Shown: positions 17,078 through 26,291, counted from the stretch's first letter. The stretch: 39,158 nucleotides of DNA from JAGXTF01 sp038317095 (GCA_038317095.1 JBBQBB010000030.1:1-39158); one strand, 5' to 3'. Program-made: numbers and translations. The notes: generated from the sequence alone by a model not told the origin.

Positions 17078-17944
17078 ATGAGTATTTTAGTAAACAAAGA
17101 TTCCCGCATAGTAGTGCAAGGTTTTACAGGCAATGAAGGCACTTTTCATGCTACACAAATGATAGAATATGGCACCCATGTTATTGGGGGTGTAACACCA
17201 GGCAAAGGCGGAAGCAAGCACCTAGATCTCCCTGTATTTAACACCGTATCTGATGCAGTGAAAGAGGCTGGAGCCGATGTAAGTATCATTTTTGTACCCC
17301 CTGCATTTGCAGCAGATGCAATTATGGAAGCTGCGGATGCAGGAATCAAAGTAATTGTGGCCATTACGGAAGGCATTCCCACCAAGGATATGGTGAAAGT
17401 GAAACAATATTTGGAAGGTAGAAATAGCCGCTTGATTGGCCCAAACTGTCCAGGAATTATTACGCCAGAAGAAGCAAAAATTGGCATTATGCCAGGCTTT
17501 ATTTTCAAAAAAGGCCATATAGGCGTTGTTTCCAAAAGCGGTACACTTACCTACGAAGCTGTTGACCAATTGACCAAAATGGGATTGGGTCAAAGCACAG
17601 CTATTGGCATTGGGGGTGACCCAATCATTGGCACCACAACCAAAGAAGCGGTAGAAATGTTTATGAATGACCCAGAAACTGCGGGTATTGTAATGATTGG
17701 CGAAATCGGCGGTGGCATGGAAGCTGAGGCCGCACGCTGGATTAAACAACATGGCACAAAACCCGTTGTAGGATTTATTGCCGGACAAACTGCACCTGCA
17801 GGCCGAAGAATGGGACATGCCGGAGCCATTGTTGGTGGAAAAGATGACACCGCTGCCGCAAAAATGGCCATTATGCGCGAATGCGGAATATACGTTGTGG
17901 AAAGTCCTGCAGAAATGGGACAAAGAATGAAGGATGTCCTTTAA
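17078..17944 (+). CDS. sucD: Succinate-CoA ligase, alpha subunit
   Basis: A 288-residue TCA-cycle enzyme subunit. With the beta subunit SucC it converts succinyl-CoA to succinate while making ATP or GTP. The CoA-binding Rossmann domain is at residues 1-125 (VVQGFTGNEGTFHA; GGVTPGKGG; IGPNCPGIITP) and the ligase domain follows, with VSKSGTLTYE, GIGGDPIIGTT and the phosphorylated active-site His247 in RRMGHAGAIVGG. sucC is not adjacent, so the two subunits are encoded apart in this genome. It has its own -7 box and is followed by a small hairpin that includes the stop codon. Confidence 0.97.
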   Translation: MSILVNKDSRIVVQGFTGNEGTFHATQMIEYGTHVIGGVTPGKGGSKHLDLPVFNTVSDAVKEAGADVSIIFVPPAFAADAIMEAADAGIKVIVAITEGIPTKDMVKVKQYLEGRNSRLIGPNCPGIITPEEAKIGIMPGFIFKKGHIGVVSKSGTLTYEAVDQLTKMGLGQSTAIGIGGDPIIGTTTKEAVEMFMNDPETAGIVMIGEIGGGMEAEAARWIKQHGTKPVVGFIAGQTAPAGRRMGHAGAIVGGKDDTAAAKMAIMRECGIYVVESPAEMGQRMKDVL

Positions 17945-17964
17945 GCATATTGCTTAATATTCAT
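17941..17964 (+). terminator. Possible weak terminator of sucD
   Basis: A TTAAGCA / TGCTTAA stem with a three-base loop spans the stop codon and is followed by a T-rich tract. It is AT-rich and short, so termination is uncertain. Confidence 0.35.
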
Positions 17965-18233
17965 TTTATTATTTCTTCATCCCAATTACTTGTGCTGTCA
18001 CCAGCAAATTACACAAGTTGCCTCTTTACCAAAGTGTGAACGTTAAATTGCATGAATACACTTTGCTGCACTAGAAATTTTAAGCAAACACAAACTGAGT
18101 AGATACTTCACTGGTGTGGACGAAATTACCTTCTCTTAATATAGTTTTGTAATCGCATTGTACGCGCTGTGTAATGGAAATGTAATGCTTTATTTGCTTG
18201 CATTTTGCTGACTTTCAATCCATTCATTCATTC
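17965..18233. other. Gene-free intergenic stretch after sucD
   Basis: No open frame with convincing composition lies here on either strand. A TAGTTTTG at about 18143-18150 resembles a -7 box, but nothing recognisable follows it. The only other structured part is the candidate small RNA described just downstream. Confidence 0.5.
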
Positions 18234-18241
18234 TACATTTG
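18234..18241 (+). promoter_or_regulatory. -7-like box ahead of a candidate small RNA
   Basis: TACATTTG matches TAnnTTTG exactly but no protein start follows; an intrinsic terminator lies about 70 bases further on. Confidence 0.4.
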
Positions 18242-18246
18242 TATCA

Positions 18247-18345
18247 ACAAAAGAGAAAAGTTGTAGTCAACCCAAAAGATATTGTGGGAAAGGGAACGTG
18301 AAAAGGTGGTTAAAAAAGTCGGTTTTTACCGGCTTTTTTATTTTT
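18247..18345 (+). ncRNA. Candidate small RNA of about 100 nt
   Basis: Bounded by a consensus -7 box on the left and a strong terminator on the right, with no credible coding frame between them. It holds a GTTG-TAGT-CAAC mini-hairpin and a CCCA...TGGG pairing before the terminator stem. No known RNA family is recognised. A 24-codon GTG frame overlaps the terminator but is unlikely to be real. The call rests only on the promoter and terminator arrangement. Confidence 0.3.
18312..18345. terminator. Bidirectional intrinsic terminator at the lolA 3' end
   Basis: Stem AAAAAAGTCGGT / ACCGGCTTTTTT with a TTTT loop; A- and T-runs flank it so it can work on both strands. On the minus strand it ends the ftsK-lolA transcript; on the plus strand it would end the candidate small RNA. 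Confidence 0.85.
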
Positions 18346-19015
18346 ATTTCTTGGTTAAATCTACTTCCATAACGCCAGGGTGAGATTTGGCATCCCATTC
18401 AAAGTATGTATCAGCCAATGCTTTGTTTGGGGTAAGCGTTTTAACAGTCATCGTAACTTCAGACCCATTTTTATAATGCTGAATTAAATTTTGAATTTTA
18501 TTGGTAGACTTATCTATCTCTAATTTGATATAGGAGTAATTGGTTTTCCTTTTGGGCACCATTTTAATCACTTCATACGTTTTGCCATTCTTAACAATAG
18601 GACCCTCGTATGCGTTTTTAAAATCTTTGTTGTAAATGGTAAAGATCTCATTGGGAGAAATGCTAGCATCCTTTGCCTTATAAATCTCTTTGGTTACTTC
18701 TTCATCTGTTTTATTATAGGTCCAAACAAACTTTCCGTTGCAATACACTTCCTGTCCAGAGTAATCCAATTTGTATTTTGCGCCCTTTATCCAAACCGTT
18801 CCAGAAGATGATGTAGATTTACCAGAAGCATTTGTTGTTGTTATTAAAAAGGTTGCCGTAACCGTGGTATAGGATTGATATACTTTGCTTACCTTTTTTA
18901 AAATTTCGGTGGCTTTTGCATCGCTTTGGGCAAACAATGCAAAAACAGAAATGGCAGATATCCCGGCGGTTATTATAATACGGTTGTATTTTATCATACT
19001 TCTATTATTGTTCAT
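18344..19015 (-). CDS. lolA: Outer-membrane lipoprotein carrier protein LolA
   Basis: A 223-residue periplasmic chaperone of the LolA family that ferries lipoproteins from the inner to the outer membrane. A signal peptide (RIIITAGISAISVFALFAQ) is followed by the LolA-like start (ATEILKKVSKVYQSYTTVTATFLITT) and the barrel strands GTVWIKGAKYKLDYSGQEVYCNGKFVWTY. Sequence conservation in this family is low, so the call rests on pattern and length. The ATG at 19015 overlaps the 3' end of ftsK by 11 bases; an ATG at 18997, eight bases after the ftsK stop, is an equal candidate. The ftsK-lolA order is common in Bacteroidota. A strong terminator follows. Confidence 0.87.
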   Translation of the reverse strand: MNNNRSMIKYNRIIITAGISAISVFALFAQSDAKATEILKKVSKVYQSYTTVTATFLITTTNASGKSTSSSGTVWIKGAKYKLDYSGQEVYCNGKFVWTYNKTDEEVTKEIYKAKDASISPNEIFTIYNKDFKNAYEGPIVKNGKTYEVIKMVPKRKTNYSYIKLEIDKSTNKIQNLIQHYKNGSEVTMTVKTLTPNKALADTYFEWDAKSHPGVMEVDLTKK

Positions 19016-21512
19016 CTTTCAAAAACTGTTCCAAGTGGAACTCATCTGGAATAATAACTTGCCTAGCTTTGCTTCCTTGGTTTGGTCCTACCACCCCAGC
19101 ATCCTCCAATTGATCCATTAAACGCCCAGCCCTATTGTATCCTATTTTCAATTTTCTCTGAATTAAACTGGTACTTCCAACTTGGTTTAAAACTACAATT
19201 CTTGCCGCATCTTCAAACAATTCGTCTCTTTCATTTGGGTCATAATTTTCACTCTTACCCCCGACTGCAGTTTCATCCACCACCTCAGGCAAAATGTAAG
19301 CCGTTGGATAAGCCCGTTGTTCTCCCAAAAAATCTACAATTCTGTCCACTTCCGGGGTGTCTACAAAAGGACATTGAAGACGAATCATATCGTTTCCGCC
19401 ACTGTATAGCATATCTCCTTTTCCTATCAATTGGTCAGCACCATTGCTGTCTAAAATCGTACGACTGTCTATTTTACTGGTTACCCTAAATGCAATACGG
19501 GCTGGAAAGTTAGCCTTAATCATACCTGTAATTACATTTACGGATGGTCTTTGTGTAGCAAGAATTAAATGGATACCGATTGCCCTAGCCAACTGGGCTA
19601 GCCTAGCAATTGGGGTTTCAATTTCCTTACCAGCCGTCATAATCAAATCTGCCACCTCATCAATCACTACTACTATATAAGGCAAAAAACGATGCCCATT
19701 TTCAGGGTTTAACTTCCTTGCTAAAAACTTGCCGTTGTATTCCACAATATTTCTCACCAAGGCGTCTTGGAGCAACTTATATCGGTTGTCCATTTCCACA
19801 CACAAACTGTTAAGGGTATTAATCACTTTCGCATTATCTGTAATGATGGCTTCGCCATCCCCAGGCAATTTGGCTAAAAAGTGCCTTTCAATTTTGTTGT
19901 ATAAAGTAAGTTCCACCTTTTTGGGATCTACCAATACAAACTTTACATAAGCTGGATGCTTTTTATAAAGCAATGAAACAAGGATTGCATTTAAGCCCAC
20001 AGATTTGCCTTGGCCTGTTGCACCTGCCATAAGCAAATGTGGCATTTTGGTTAAGTCTGCAATAAATATTTCGTTGGAAATGGTTTTACCCAGGGCAACT
20101 GGCAGTTCAAAATCGCAATCCTGAAATTTCTTACTGGCCAGCACTGCGCGCATTGGCACCATTTCTGGATTCCGGTTAGGCACTTCTATTCCTATTGTCC
20201 CTTTGCCTGGAATTGGCGCAATAATACGAATTCCCAAAGCGGCCAAACTTAAAGCAATATCGTCTTCAAGGTTTTTAATTTTCGAAATCTTTACTCCTGG
20301 CGCAGGTACAATTTCGTACAGTGTCACCGTAGGCCCTACACTCGCTTTTATTTTCGAAATCCCGATGTTGTAGTTTTTCAGGGTTTCGATAATCATGTTT
20401 TTGGAACTTTCAATCTCGGCCATGTCAATCTCTTGTTTTTGCAGACTGTATTCATTTAGGAGATCTAAAGTTGGGAATTTATATCCACTTAATTCAGCAG
20501 TGGGGTCGTAGATTGTATCTATACCTCGTCTTTCAGGCAAGGCATCTCCCTTGTTCTCATTCACCAGTTCCTCGGCGGCCGCTGTTAAATCAGCAATTTC
20601 AAAAGTATCGTCATGGGTTTTTAATTCCACTTCTTTGCTTTTCTCTTCCCTTTGGTGAGTTTCAAGAACAATGGGTTCGTGTGTAAATTCGAGCACCGGT
20701 TCTTTCTTTACCAAATGTATTGGCGGTAAATCTGCGGAAATCACACTTTCCTCTATTTCATCGTCCAATGGGATCACCTGGTCTGGGTCAACCGCATCAA
20801 GGGGTTCAAAAATATGTGCTTCATTATTTGCCACTTCTGGCAAGGGCGCATCTATTTTACTACCTGGGATTCGAATACGGGCAAATGGATTTAAATTTAA
20901 AAATAAAATGGAATAAACCACGGCAAAGCCCAACACAAATAAAATTCCCCCAAACCAGCCGATAGCACTGTTTAATTTTTGAATGCCAAAATAACCAAAT
21001 GAGCCTGCAAAAATGGCGAGATTTGGAAAAGTTTGAAAAATCAATCCCAGAAACAAACTAAACCAACTTGCAAAAAGGAGAGTATGAATGGCAATGCGCA
21101 AGAGAGAATAAGGCTTATATTCTAGGAGCAGGTATAAACCGCACAAAGCCAACCAAGGCAGCAAGGCATATGCGGCAAAACCAAATCCATTGTTGATAAA
21201 CGTATAACCCAACCTCGCCCCTAACAATCCCATTGCATTGGAAATATGCCCATGGTTTTGTTTAAAAACAGTCCAATCCCCGCTGGATAAATAATCTTGA
21301 TCGCTTTTCCAAGAAAATAGAAATGAAGTGAAACTGATAAAAAAAACAACCGATAAAACCAGTAGAAAAAAACCTGCAATCTTGCGTGCTTGTTCGTTTC
21401 GCAAAAAAATTACGTCCTGCACATCCTTACCAGATGGCTTCAGGGACGGTTCAATATGACCTTGTTTCTCAAAGTCGGGAATGTGGTTTACTTTCTTTTT
21501 GGCAGTGGCCAT
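19005..21512 (-). CDS. ftsK: DNA translocase FtsK
   Basis: An 835-residue septal DNA pump of the FtsK/SpoIIIE family that moves chromosome termini during division and activates XerCD at dif. There are about four or five N-terminal membrane segments (roughly residues 45-206), then an acidic linker (about 215-345), then the motor: Walker A AGATGQGKS at residues 496-504, Walker B VVVIDEVAD around 614-622, and ATQRPSVNVITG at 652-663. The C-terminal gamma winged helix (about 765-820; NQVGSTSLIQRKLKIGYNRA) reads polar DNA motifs. The linker is short compared with E. coli FtsK, as usual outside gammaproteobacteria. A TAATTTCG box lies 10 bases before the ATG. Confidence 0.97.
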   Translation of the reverse strand: MATAKKKVNHIPDFEKQGHIEPSLKPSGKDVQDVIFLRNEQARKIAGFFLLVLSVVFFISFTSFLFSWKSDQDYLSSGDWTVFKQNHGHISNAMGLLGARLGYTFINNGFGFAAYALLPWLALCGLYLLLEYKPYSLLRIAIHTLLFASWFSLFLGLIFQTFPNLAIFAGSFGYFGIQKLNSAIGWFGGILFVLGFAVVYSILFLNLNPFARIRIPGSKIDAPLPEVANNEAHIFEPLDAVDPDQVIPLDDEIEESVISADLPPIHLVKKEPVLEFTHEPIVLETHQREEKSKEVELKTHDDTFEIADLTAAAEELVNENKGDALPERRGIDTIYDPTAELSGYKFPTLDLLNEYSLQKQEIDMAEIESSKNMIIETLKNYNIGISKIKASVGPTVTLYEIVPAPGVKISKIKNLEDDIALSLAALGIRIIAPIPGKGTIGIEVPNRNPEMVPMRAVLASKKFQDCDFELPVALGKTISNEIFIADLTKMPHLLMAGATGQGKSVGLNAILVSLLYKKHPAYVKFVLVDPKKVELTLYNKIERHFLAKLPGDGEAIITDNAKVINTLNSLCVEMDNRYKLLQDALVRNIVEYNGKFLARKLNPENGHRFLPYIVVVIDEVADLIMTAGKEIETPIARLAQLARAIGIHLILATQRPSVNVITGMIKANFPARIAFRVTSKIDSRTILDSNGADQLIGKGDMLYSGGNDMIRLQCPFVDTPEVDRIVDFLGEQRAYPTAYILPEVVDETAVGGKSENYDPNERDELFEDAARIVVLNQVGSTSLIQRKLKIGYNRAGRLMDQLEDAGVVGPNQGSKARQVIIPDEFHLEQFLKDEQ

Positions 21513-21522
21513 GGATAACTAG

Positions 21523-21530
21523 CGAAATTA
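21523..21530 (-). promoter_or_regulatory. -7 box of ftsK
   Basis: The minus strand reads TAATTTCG, part of the 12-base palindrome GAAATTAATTTC, ten bases before the ATG. Confidence 0.5.
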
Positions 21531-21605
21531 ATTTCATTCGCCCATTAGGTGGGTTATACTTATTCACGAAACGATAGGGTGTTTACTATTTGCGGCAATG
21601 CGAAA

Positions 21606-22523
21606 TTACAAGACGTAGGTTTTTCCTTCTTCTGCCAAAAGCGTATTTTCAAACACAGATTGCGCCTCCAATAAAAGTTCATTGGCATCATGGTATCTTG
21701 CAGAAAAATGCCCAATCAAGAGGGATTCAACACCAGAAATAGCGGCAATTTTCCCTGCTTGTAGCGCAGTTGTATGAAAAGTTTCTAAGGCACGCGCAAG
21801 CATTTGGTGCAGAAATGTACTTTCATGATACAACAATGTAACACCACTTACATAGGAAGCAACATTCTCATCATAAATGGTATCTGTAATGTAAGCATAA
21901 CTGCGATTTTTAGTCCCCGCCAATGTCAAATCATGGTTGGGAATCAGTTTTTTATCTTCTGTGCGGTAATCTTCGCCTGCCTTAAGTCTTTCATACCATG
22001 CAATCGGTACGCTAAGCTTTTCACAAACATCTATATTTAATTTCAATTCGGGGCCAGTTTCCCGCAAAATAAAACCGGTGCAGGGAATGCGGTGCTTCAG
22101 GGGCACAGACTCAATTTCATAATGGTTGCCTTTTAAGATGATTTGCGGTTTTTCTGGATCACAAACAATATAGACAATGTCAAAAGGCAAATGTGCATCC
22201 CCAATATTGATGATTTGATCTAAAATCCCTTTCAGAGGGGCTGGCCCGGCAATGGTTAATTTGTCTTTCCGTCCAAAAAGTGCCATGGAAGTAATTAACC
22301 CGGGTAAGCCAAAAAAATGATCGCCATGCAAATGGGTAATTAAAATAAAATTAATTCTGTGTGTGCGCAATCCATACCGCACCAACTGTAGTTGCGTTCC
22401 TTCGCCACAATCTAACAAGAAGTAATCTCCTTCCATGCGCACAAATTGCGCGCTTGGATGCCTAGTTTTGGTAGGCGAGGCCGAAGAAGTGCCCAATACG
22501 GTAATCTCAAAAGCGCGGTGCAT
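21606..22523 (-). CDS. rnz: Ribonuclease Z
   Basis: A 305-residue metallo-beta-lactamase-fold endonuclease that trims tRNA 3' trailers. The N-terminal FEITVLGTSSASPTKTRHPS and LLDCGEGTQLQL are family hallmarks. The zinc site HLHGDH is at residues 64-69 (His64, His66, Asp68, His69), and later ligands lie in ITDTIYDE, LYHESTF and IGHFSARY. Many genes in this window, including the single tRNA, do not encode the CCA end, so processing must precede CCA addition. A TATTTTCG box lies about 27 bases upstream of the ATG. It is a single-gene unit between ftsK and tsaE. Confidence 0.96.
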   Translation of the reverse strand: MHRAFEITVLGTSSASPTKTRHPSAQFVRMEGDYFLLDCGEGTQLQLVRYGLRTHRINFILITHLHGDHFFGLPGLITSMALFGRKDKLTIAGPAPLKGILDQIINIGDAHLPFDIVYIVCDPEKPQIILKGNHYEIESVPLKHRIPCTGFILRETGPELKLNIDVCEKLSVPIAWYERLKAGEDYRTEDKKLIPNHDLTLAGTKNRSYAYITDTIYDENVASYVSGVTLLYHESTFLHQMLARALETFHTTALQAGKIAAISGVESLLIGHFSARYHDANELLLEAQSVFENTLLAEEGKTYVL

Positions 22524-22550
22524 GGATTTTTGGATAGGTAGTAATTCCCG

Positions 22551-22558
22551 CGAAAATA
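22551..22558 (-). promoter_or_regulatory. -7 box of rnz
   Basis: The minus strand reads TATTTTCG, the TTCG variant of the consensus. Confidence 0.45.
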
Positions 22559-22637
22559 CAACGGACTGTAGCCGAAGGGTTACGTAATATTAAATAATTA
22601 GAAACAGTTTTTTAACAATCAAAAAAAATAACCCAAT

Positions 22638-23072
22638 TCAATTCTTGGAATAAATTCGGTAATTTCTTCCTTGCTGCAGATGCTTTATTTTAACACGAAT
22701 TACTGGCATACCTCTAAGCATAGAATCACCAACTTCAGGCCATTCCAATAAAAATATCGCATTTTCATCGTCGAAATACTCTTCCATACCAGCATCATAC
22801 AATTCCTCCAAACTTTTTATGCGGTACCAATCCGAATGCACTATTTTTTCACCATTCTTTGCCCTGTATTCATTCACCAAACTGAAAGTTGGACTGCTAA
22901 CGGCATCTTCAGAACCCAGTGCTTTTACAATCTTTTTGATTAGGGTTGTTTTACCCGCACCTAAATCTCCACTAAATGTAAGAATATAGGCTGGAGAAAT
23001 CATGGATATCAAATAATCTACAACCAGTTCAAGTTCCGTTTCTACAATATTTTCAAATACTTTTTCTGGCAT
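22638..23072 (-). CDS. tsaE: tRNA threonylcarbamoyladenosine synthesis ATPase TsaE
   Basis: A 144-residue cytosolic P-loop ATPase that powers the TsaB/TsaD complex making t6A37 in ANN-decoding tRNAs. Walker A SGDLGAGKTT is at residues 34-43. Next come SSPTFSLVNEY, the HSDWYRI motif and the Walker-B-like IFLLEWPE, all in the normal order for TsaE/YjeE. The ATG at 23072 shares one base with the TAA of porX (TAATG), which fixes the start; a longer frame into porX exists but is not needed. Strong translational coupling with porX is implied. Confidence 0.95.
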   Translation of the reverse strand: MPEKVFENIVETELELVVDYLISMISPAYILTFSGDLGAGKTTLIKKIVKALGSEDAVSSPTFSLVNEYRAKNGEKIVHSDWYRIKSLEELYDAGMEEYFDDENAIFLLEWPEVGDSMLRGMPVIRVKIKHLQQGRNYRIYSKN

Positions 23073-24628
23073 TATTTCCGATCCAAGACAACGACAGGGC
23101 ATAGCATTTCTTCCATACTAATACCGCCATGTTGAAATGTGTTTTTATAATAATTTACATAATAATTGTAATTGTTTGGATACGCAAAAAAATCAGCTTC
23201 CGTGGCAAAAACAAATGAAGAACTCACATGGAGCAAAGGCAAAAATGCTTCATGCGGCTTTTTAACTTCAAAAACTTCTTTGGGATTATAAGTCAAACTT
23301 TTTCCCTGTTTGTAACGCAAATTGGAATTTACATTTTTATCGCCAACCACTTTGATAGGATCTTTAACCCGAATGCTTCCATGGTCTGTGGTAATAACAA
23401 TTTTACAAGGTTTATCCGCTATGCGCTGTAAAGCCTCCCAAAGTGGAGAATGTTTAAACCAACTCGCCATAACGCTTCGGTAGGCGGCTTCATCTTCTGC
23501 CAATTCACGCACTATATTCACCTCAGTTCGTGCATGGCTAAAACTATCTACAAAATTATAGACTATAACGTTGAGTTTGTTGTGCGACAAATTGGGAAGT
23601 GTTTCCACCATTTCTTTGGCCGCATTTAAATTTGTGATTTTGGTATAACTAAATTTAATGTCTCTACCCAACCTTTTTAACAAATCCTCCAAAAAATCTT
23701 TCTCATACAAGTTCTTTCCACCTTCATCTTCATCGTTACTCCATTTTGACGGGAACTTTTTTTCTATTTCTAAGGGCAGTAAACCGCTAAAAATGGAATT
23801 TCGGCAATATTGGGTTGTGGTAGGCAAAATACTTAGGTACAAATCTTCAATGTCCACCCTAAATCTTTCATCCAGAATTTCTGATATGGCTCGCCAATGA
23901 TCGAAACGCAGGTTGTCTACCAATATCATATATACTGGAACATCACCATCCAACAGTGGATTGATGCATCTCCGAAATAAATTATGACTCATCACAGGAC
24001 CATCATCGGTGGTATTTTTTACCATTCCCATATAATTATCACTCACATACCGGCTAAAACTTCGGTTTGCTTCTGCTTTTTGGTTTTCAAAAACTTCAAA
24101 CATGCCCCCAGAATCTGAAGCCTCAAGCTCCATTTCCCAATAAATAAGTTTTTTATAAATATCCTTCCATTCTGTAAAATTGAGTTTTTCGTTCACTTTC
24201 ATCCCAATTTCCATGAATTCCCTTTGATACCCTTGAGATGCCTTTTGCCCCACCAACCTGCGTTCATCCAAATTCTTCTTCACACTGTGTAATATTTGGT
24301 TGGGATTTACTGGTTTTATCAAATAATCGGCAATTTTATTGCCAATTGCCTCTTCCATGATATGCTCCTCCTCGTTTTTGGTGATCATGATTACAGGTAA
24401 GTTTGGATTTTCCTGTTTGATGCTATTTAAGGCGTCCAAACCACTGATTCCGGGCATATTTTCATCCAAAAAAACCAGATCGAAATCTTCCTTTTTTACA
24501 AGGTCTATCGCGTCTCTACCATTGGTTGCGGTCACCAATTCGTAACCTTTGTTTTCTAAAAAAAGTATATGAGGCTTGAGCATGTCGATTTCATCATCGG
24601 CCCATAGAATGCGGGGTTTTATTGCCAT
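23072..24628 (-). CDS. porX: T9SS regulator PorX: response regulator with PglZ phosphatase-like domain
   Basis: A 518-residue two-domain regulator of type IX secretion. Residues 1-120 form a receiver domain: acidic pair Asp11/Asp12, phosphoacceptor Asp55 (LVFLDENMPG), Thr83 and Lys105 (LIKPVNP). A helical linker leads to a PglZ/alkaline-phosphatase-like domain, about 215-518, with probable zinc and catalytic residues Asp238 (VDNLRFDHW), the Thr270-272 cluster (PTTTQYCRN), Asp361 and His365 (VDSFSHAR), Asp415/His416 (TTDHGS) and His500. The length equals that known for the family. PorX is paired with the kinase PorY, which is not in this window. The ATG follows a TAATTTCG box. It is coupled to tsaE. 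Confidence 0.95.
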   Translation of the reverse strand: MAIKPRILWADDEIDMLKPHILFLENKGYELVTATNGRDAIDLVKKEDFDLVFLDENMPGISGLDALNSIKQENPNLPVIMITKNEEEHIMEEAIGNKIADYLIKPVNPNQILHSVKKNLDERRLVGQKASQGYQREFMEIGMKVNEKLNFTEWKDIYKKLIYWEMELEASDSGGMFEVFENQKAEANRSFSRYVSDNYMGMVKNTTDDGPVMSHNLFRRCINPLLDGDVPVYMILVDNLRFDHWRAISEILDERFRVDIEDLYLSILPTTTQYCRNSIFSGLLPLEIEKKFPSKWSNDEDEGGKNLYEKDFLEDLLKRLGRDIKFSYTKITNLNAAKEMVETLPNLSHNKLNVIVYNFVDSFSHARTEVNIVRELAEDEAAYRSVMASWFKHSPLWEALQRIADKPCKIVITTDHGSIRVKDPIKVVGDKNVNSNLRYKQGKSLTYNPKEVFEVKKPHEAFLPLLHVSSSFVFATEADFFAYPNNYNYYVNYYKNTFQHGGISMEEMLCPVVVLDRK

Positions 24629-24652
24629 TGGTTTGTATAACGTGTTCGGGTG

Positions 24653-24660
24653 CGAAATTA
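24653..24660 (-). promoter_or_regulatory. -7 box of porX-tsaE
   Basis: The minus strand reads TAATTTCG, identical to the ftsK box, about 24 bases before the porX ATG. Confidence 0.5.
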
Positions 24661-24713
24661 TTGGCTACGAAGCTTATTTTTACATTAAATAAACAAATAT
24701 AAGGAATAAACGT

Positions 24714-26291
24714 TTAGCGCGCCGTTTTAAACGACCAAACATAACTCATTTCTGCCATGCAATTTAAAAATGAATCCTTCAGTTGGTAATTTTGGGAGGT
24801 ATAATTTAACAAGTCTGTAGAGACTATGGCCGCACTAAAATTTTTCCGTGAAATAATAATCTGTGGTGGCGATTTCAAAAAGGCTTCTTTAAAACGTTTT
24901 CTATTTTCATACCCTGCGCTTTCACCCCCAGTACCATCAAAAAATCCGGCATATGGAGAAGGAAAGGGTAAACTCCCAATTAATCCACTTTGCCAATAAT
25001 AATAACCAAAATATTCCATATCCACATAAAGGCTTTGTTTTCCATGGGTTGCATTTAACAATGAATTTCTTTCGCTAGATTCGGCCACCGGTTGTGGAAA
25101 TTTCCCTTTCCAAAGAAATGCATAACTCTCTTGCCCATAAACCGCCACAGCAAAAATTAAAAACAACGGCATCCACAAGCGAATTAAATACCGTTTGCGT
25201 ATAAAAGGGTCGAGGATAGCAACGATACGATTTGCAAACCAAAACACACCTTGAATGGAGAACAATGCACCAAAGATTGCCATTGGAATAAAATAATGTG
25301 CATATTGCACTTTTCCCAACGTAGGAATTAAAGCCGATAAAATGAACAAGGCAAAATAAAATGCGCCGTAATGCCATCGTTTTTTATTGTTTTTCCAATC
25401 CAAAAGAGAACCTATACCCACCCAAAAAAGCAACCTAAGTAAAGGCACATTTTTTTCCCATTCTATAAAAAACAATTTTAACCCCGCCCAGAACCCCGGC
25501 TTTACTTCGTCTTGAATTGCGGAATAATGAACTGAGAAAGAAAGGTATTTTACATAATCTCCCCAAGCATCATTTGCCAACAAATAAATTAGAATTAAAA
25601 GCACTGGCAAAGCGCTGCCTAAGATAAAAACAAACGTACTCTTTATTTTTAATTCGGCCGTAAAAAGTATGTAAAACACAAATCCAAAGATTAAAAACAA
25701 AAAAGGTTCTTTAATAAGAAAAGAAATGCCCGACAATATACCTGCTAAAAAATACCTTCGACAGGAAGGCTTGTTCATTTGCAACAGCAATATGGCAAAC
25801 AAAAGAAAATAACTTCCATACTCTTCTGTATAAAAACCCGTGTAATAATACCCCCAATGCATAAATGAAAATAAAAACAAAGGGATTGTAAAAACAAAAT
25901 ACCAACCCACTTTTTTATAACATTGGTTGTAAAACTGCAATAGAAAAAAGACCAAAATGAAGACAAAAAACATTTGAATAAAATGAAAGGTTTGGCTATT
26001 CCCATGCCCAATCCATTCGAAAAAAGCAAACAAAAAATAAATCCCGGGCGGTTTCTGGTCCCATACTTCTTTATACAATATCTTACCATGCAAAAGGTGT
26101 TGAGCTACTCCAGCAAATGCACCAGAATCACCGTGCAGCGAAGATTCTGAAAAGTGCTGACCCACAAGATAGGCGGCAAAAAAAGCCAATGCAACCAAAG
26201 CTCCATAATACACCCATTGGGATCTTTTAAGACCTAGCACGGTTCCAAAAATAGGTTTCAATTTCCAACTTTTATAAAAAACAACAACCAA
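24714..26291 (-). CDS. GT-C (PMT/ArnT-like) membrane glycosyltransferase
   Basis: A 525-residue polytopic inner-membrane protein with roughly ten to twelve hydrophobic segments. The first external loop carries the GT39/PMT-type acidic motif HGDSGAFAGVAQHLLHGKI and the VWDQKPPGIY signature. The large C-terminal soluble part has no recognised motif. Such enzymes transfer a sugar from a polyprenyl-phosphate carrier to lipid, glycan or protein in the periplasm; donor and acceptor are unknown. The start is uncertain. TTG 26291 lies inside an AAGTTTTG stretch that resembles a -7 box, and TTG 26261 (MKPIFGTVLGL) may be the true start. It is divergent from the thiamine diphosphokinase gene, 35 bases apart. 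Confidence 0.88.
   Translation of the reverse strand: MVVVFYKSWKLKPIFGTVLGLKRSQWVYYGALVALAFFAAYLVGQHFSESSLHGDSGAFAGVAQHLLHGKILYKEVWDQKPPGIYFLFAFFEWIGHGNSQTFHFIQMFFVFILVFFLLQFYNQCYKKVGWYFVFTIPLFLFSFMHWGYYYTGFYTEEYGSYFLLFAILLLQMNKPSCRRYFLAGILSGISFLIKEPFLFLIFGFVFYILFTAELKIKSTFVFILGSALPVLLILIYLLANDAWGDYVKYLSFSVHYSAIQDEVKPGFWAGLKLFFIEWEKNVPLLRLLFWVGIGSLLDWKNNKKRWHYGAFYFALFILSALIPTLGKVQYAHYFIPMAIFGALFSIQGVFWFANRIVAILDPFIRKRYLIRLWMPLFLIFAVAVYGQESYAFLWKGKFPQPVAESSERNSLLNATHGKQSLYVDMEYFGYYYWQSGLIGSLPFPSPYAGFFDGTGGESAGYENRKRFKEAFLKSPPQIIISRKNFSAAIVSTDLLNYTSQNYQLKDSFLNCMAEMSYVWSFKTAR

Noticed and set aside
17222..17923. 233-codon minus-strand frame inside sucD
   Set aside because: A shadow of the codon bias of sucD; its translation is rich in Cys, His, Phe and Asn and looks random.
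18292..18369. A 24-codon GTG frame inside the candidate small RNA
   Set aside because: It runs through the terminator stem and has no conserved or hydrophobic-peptide logic.
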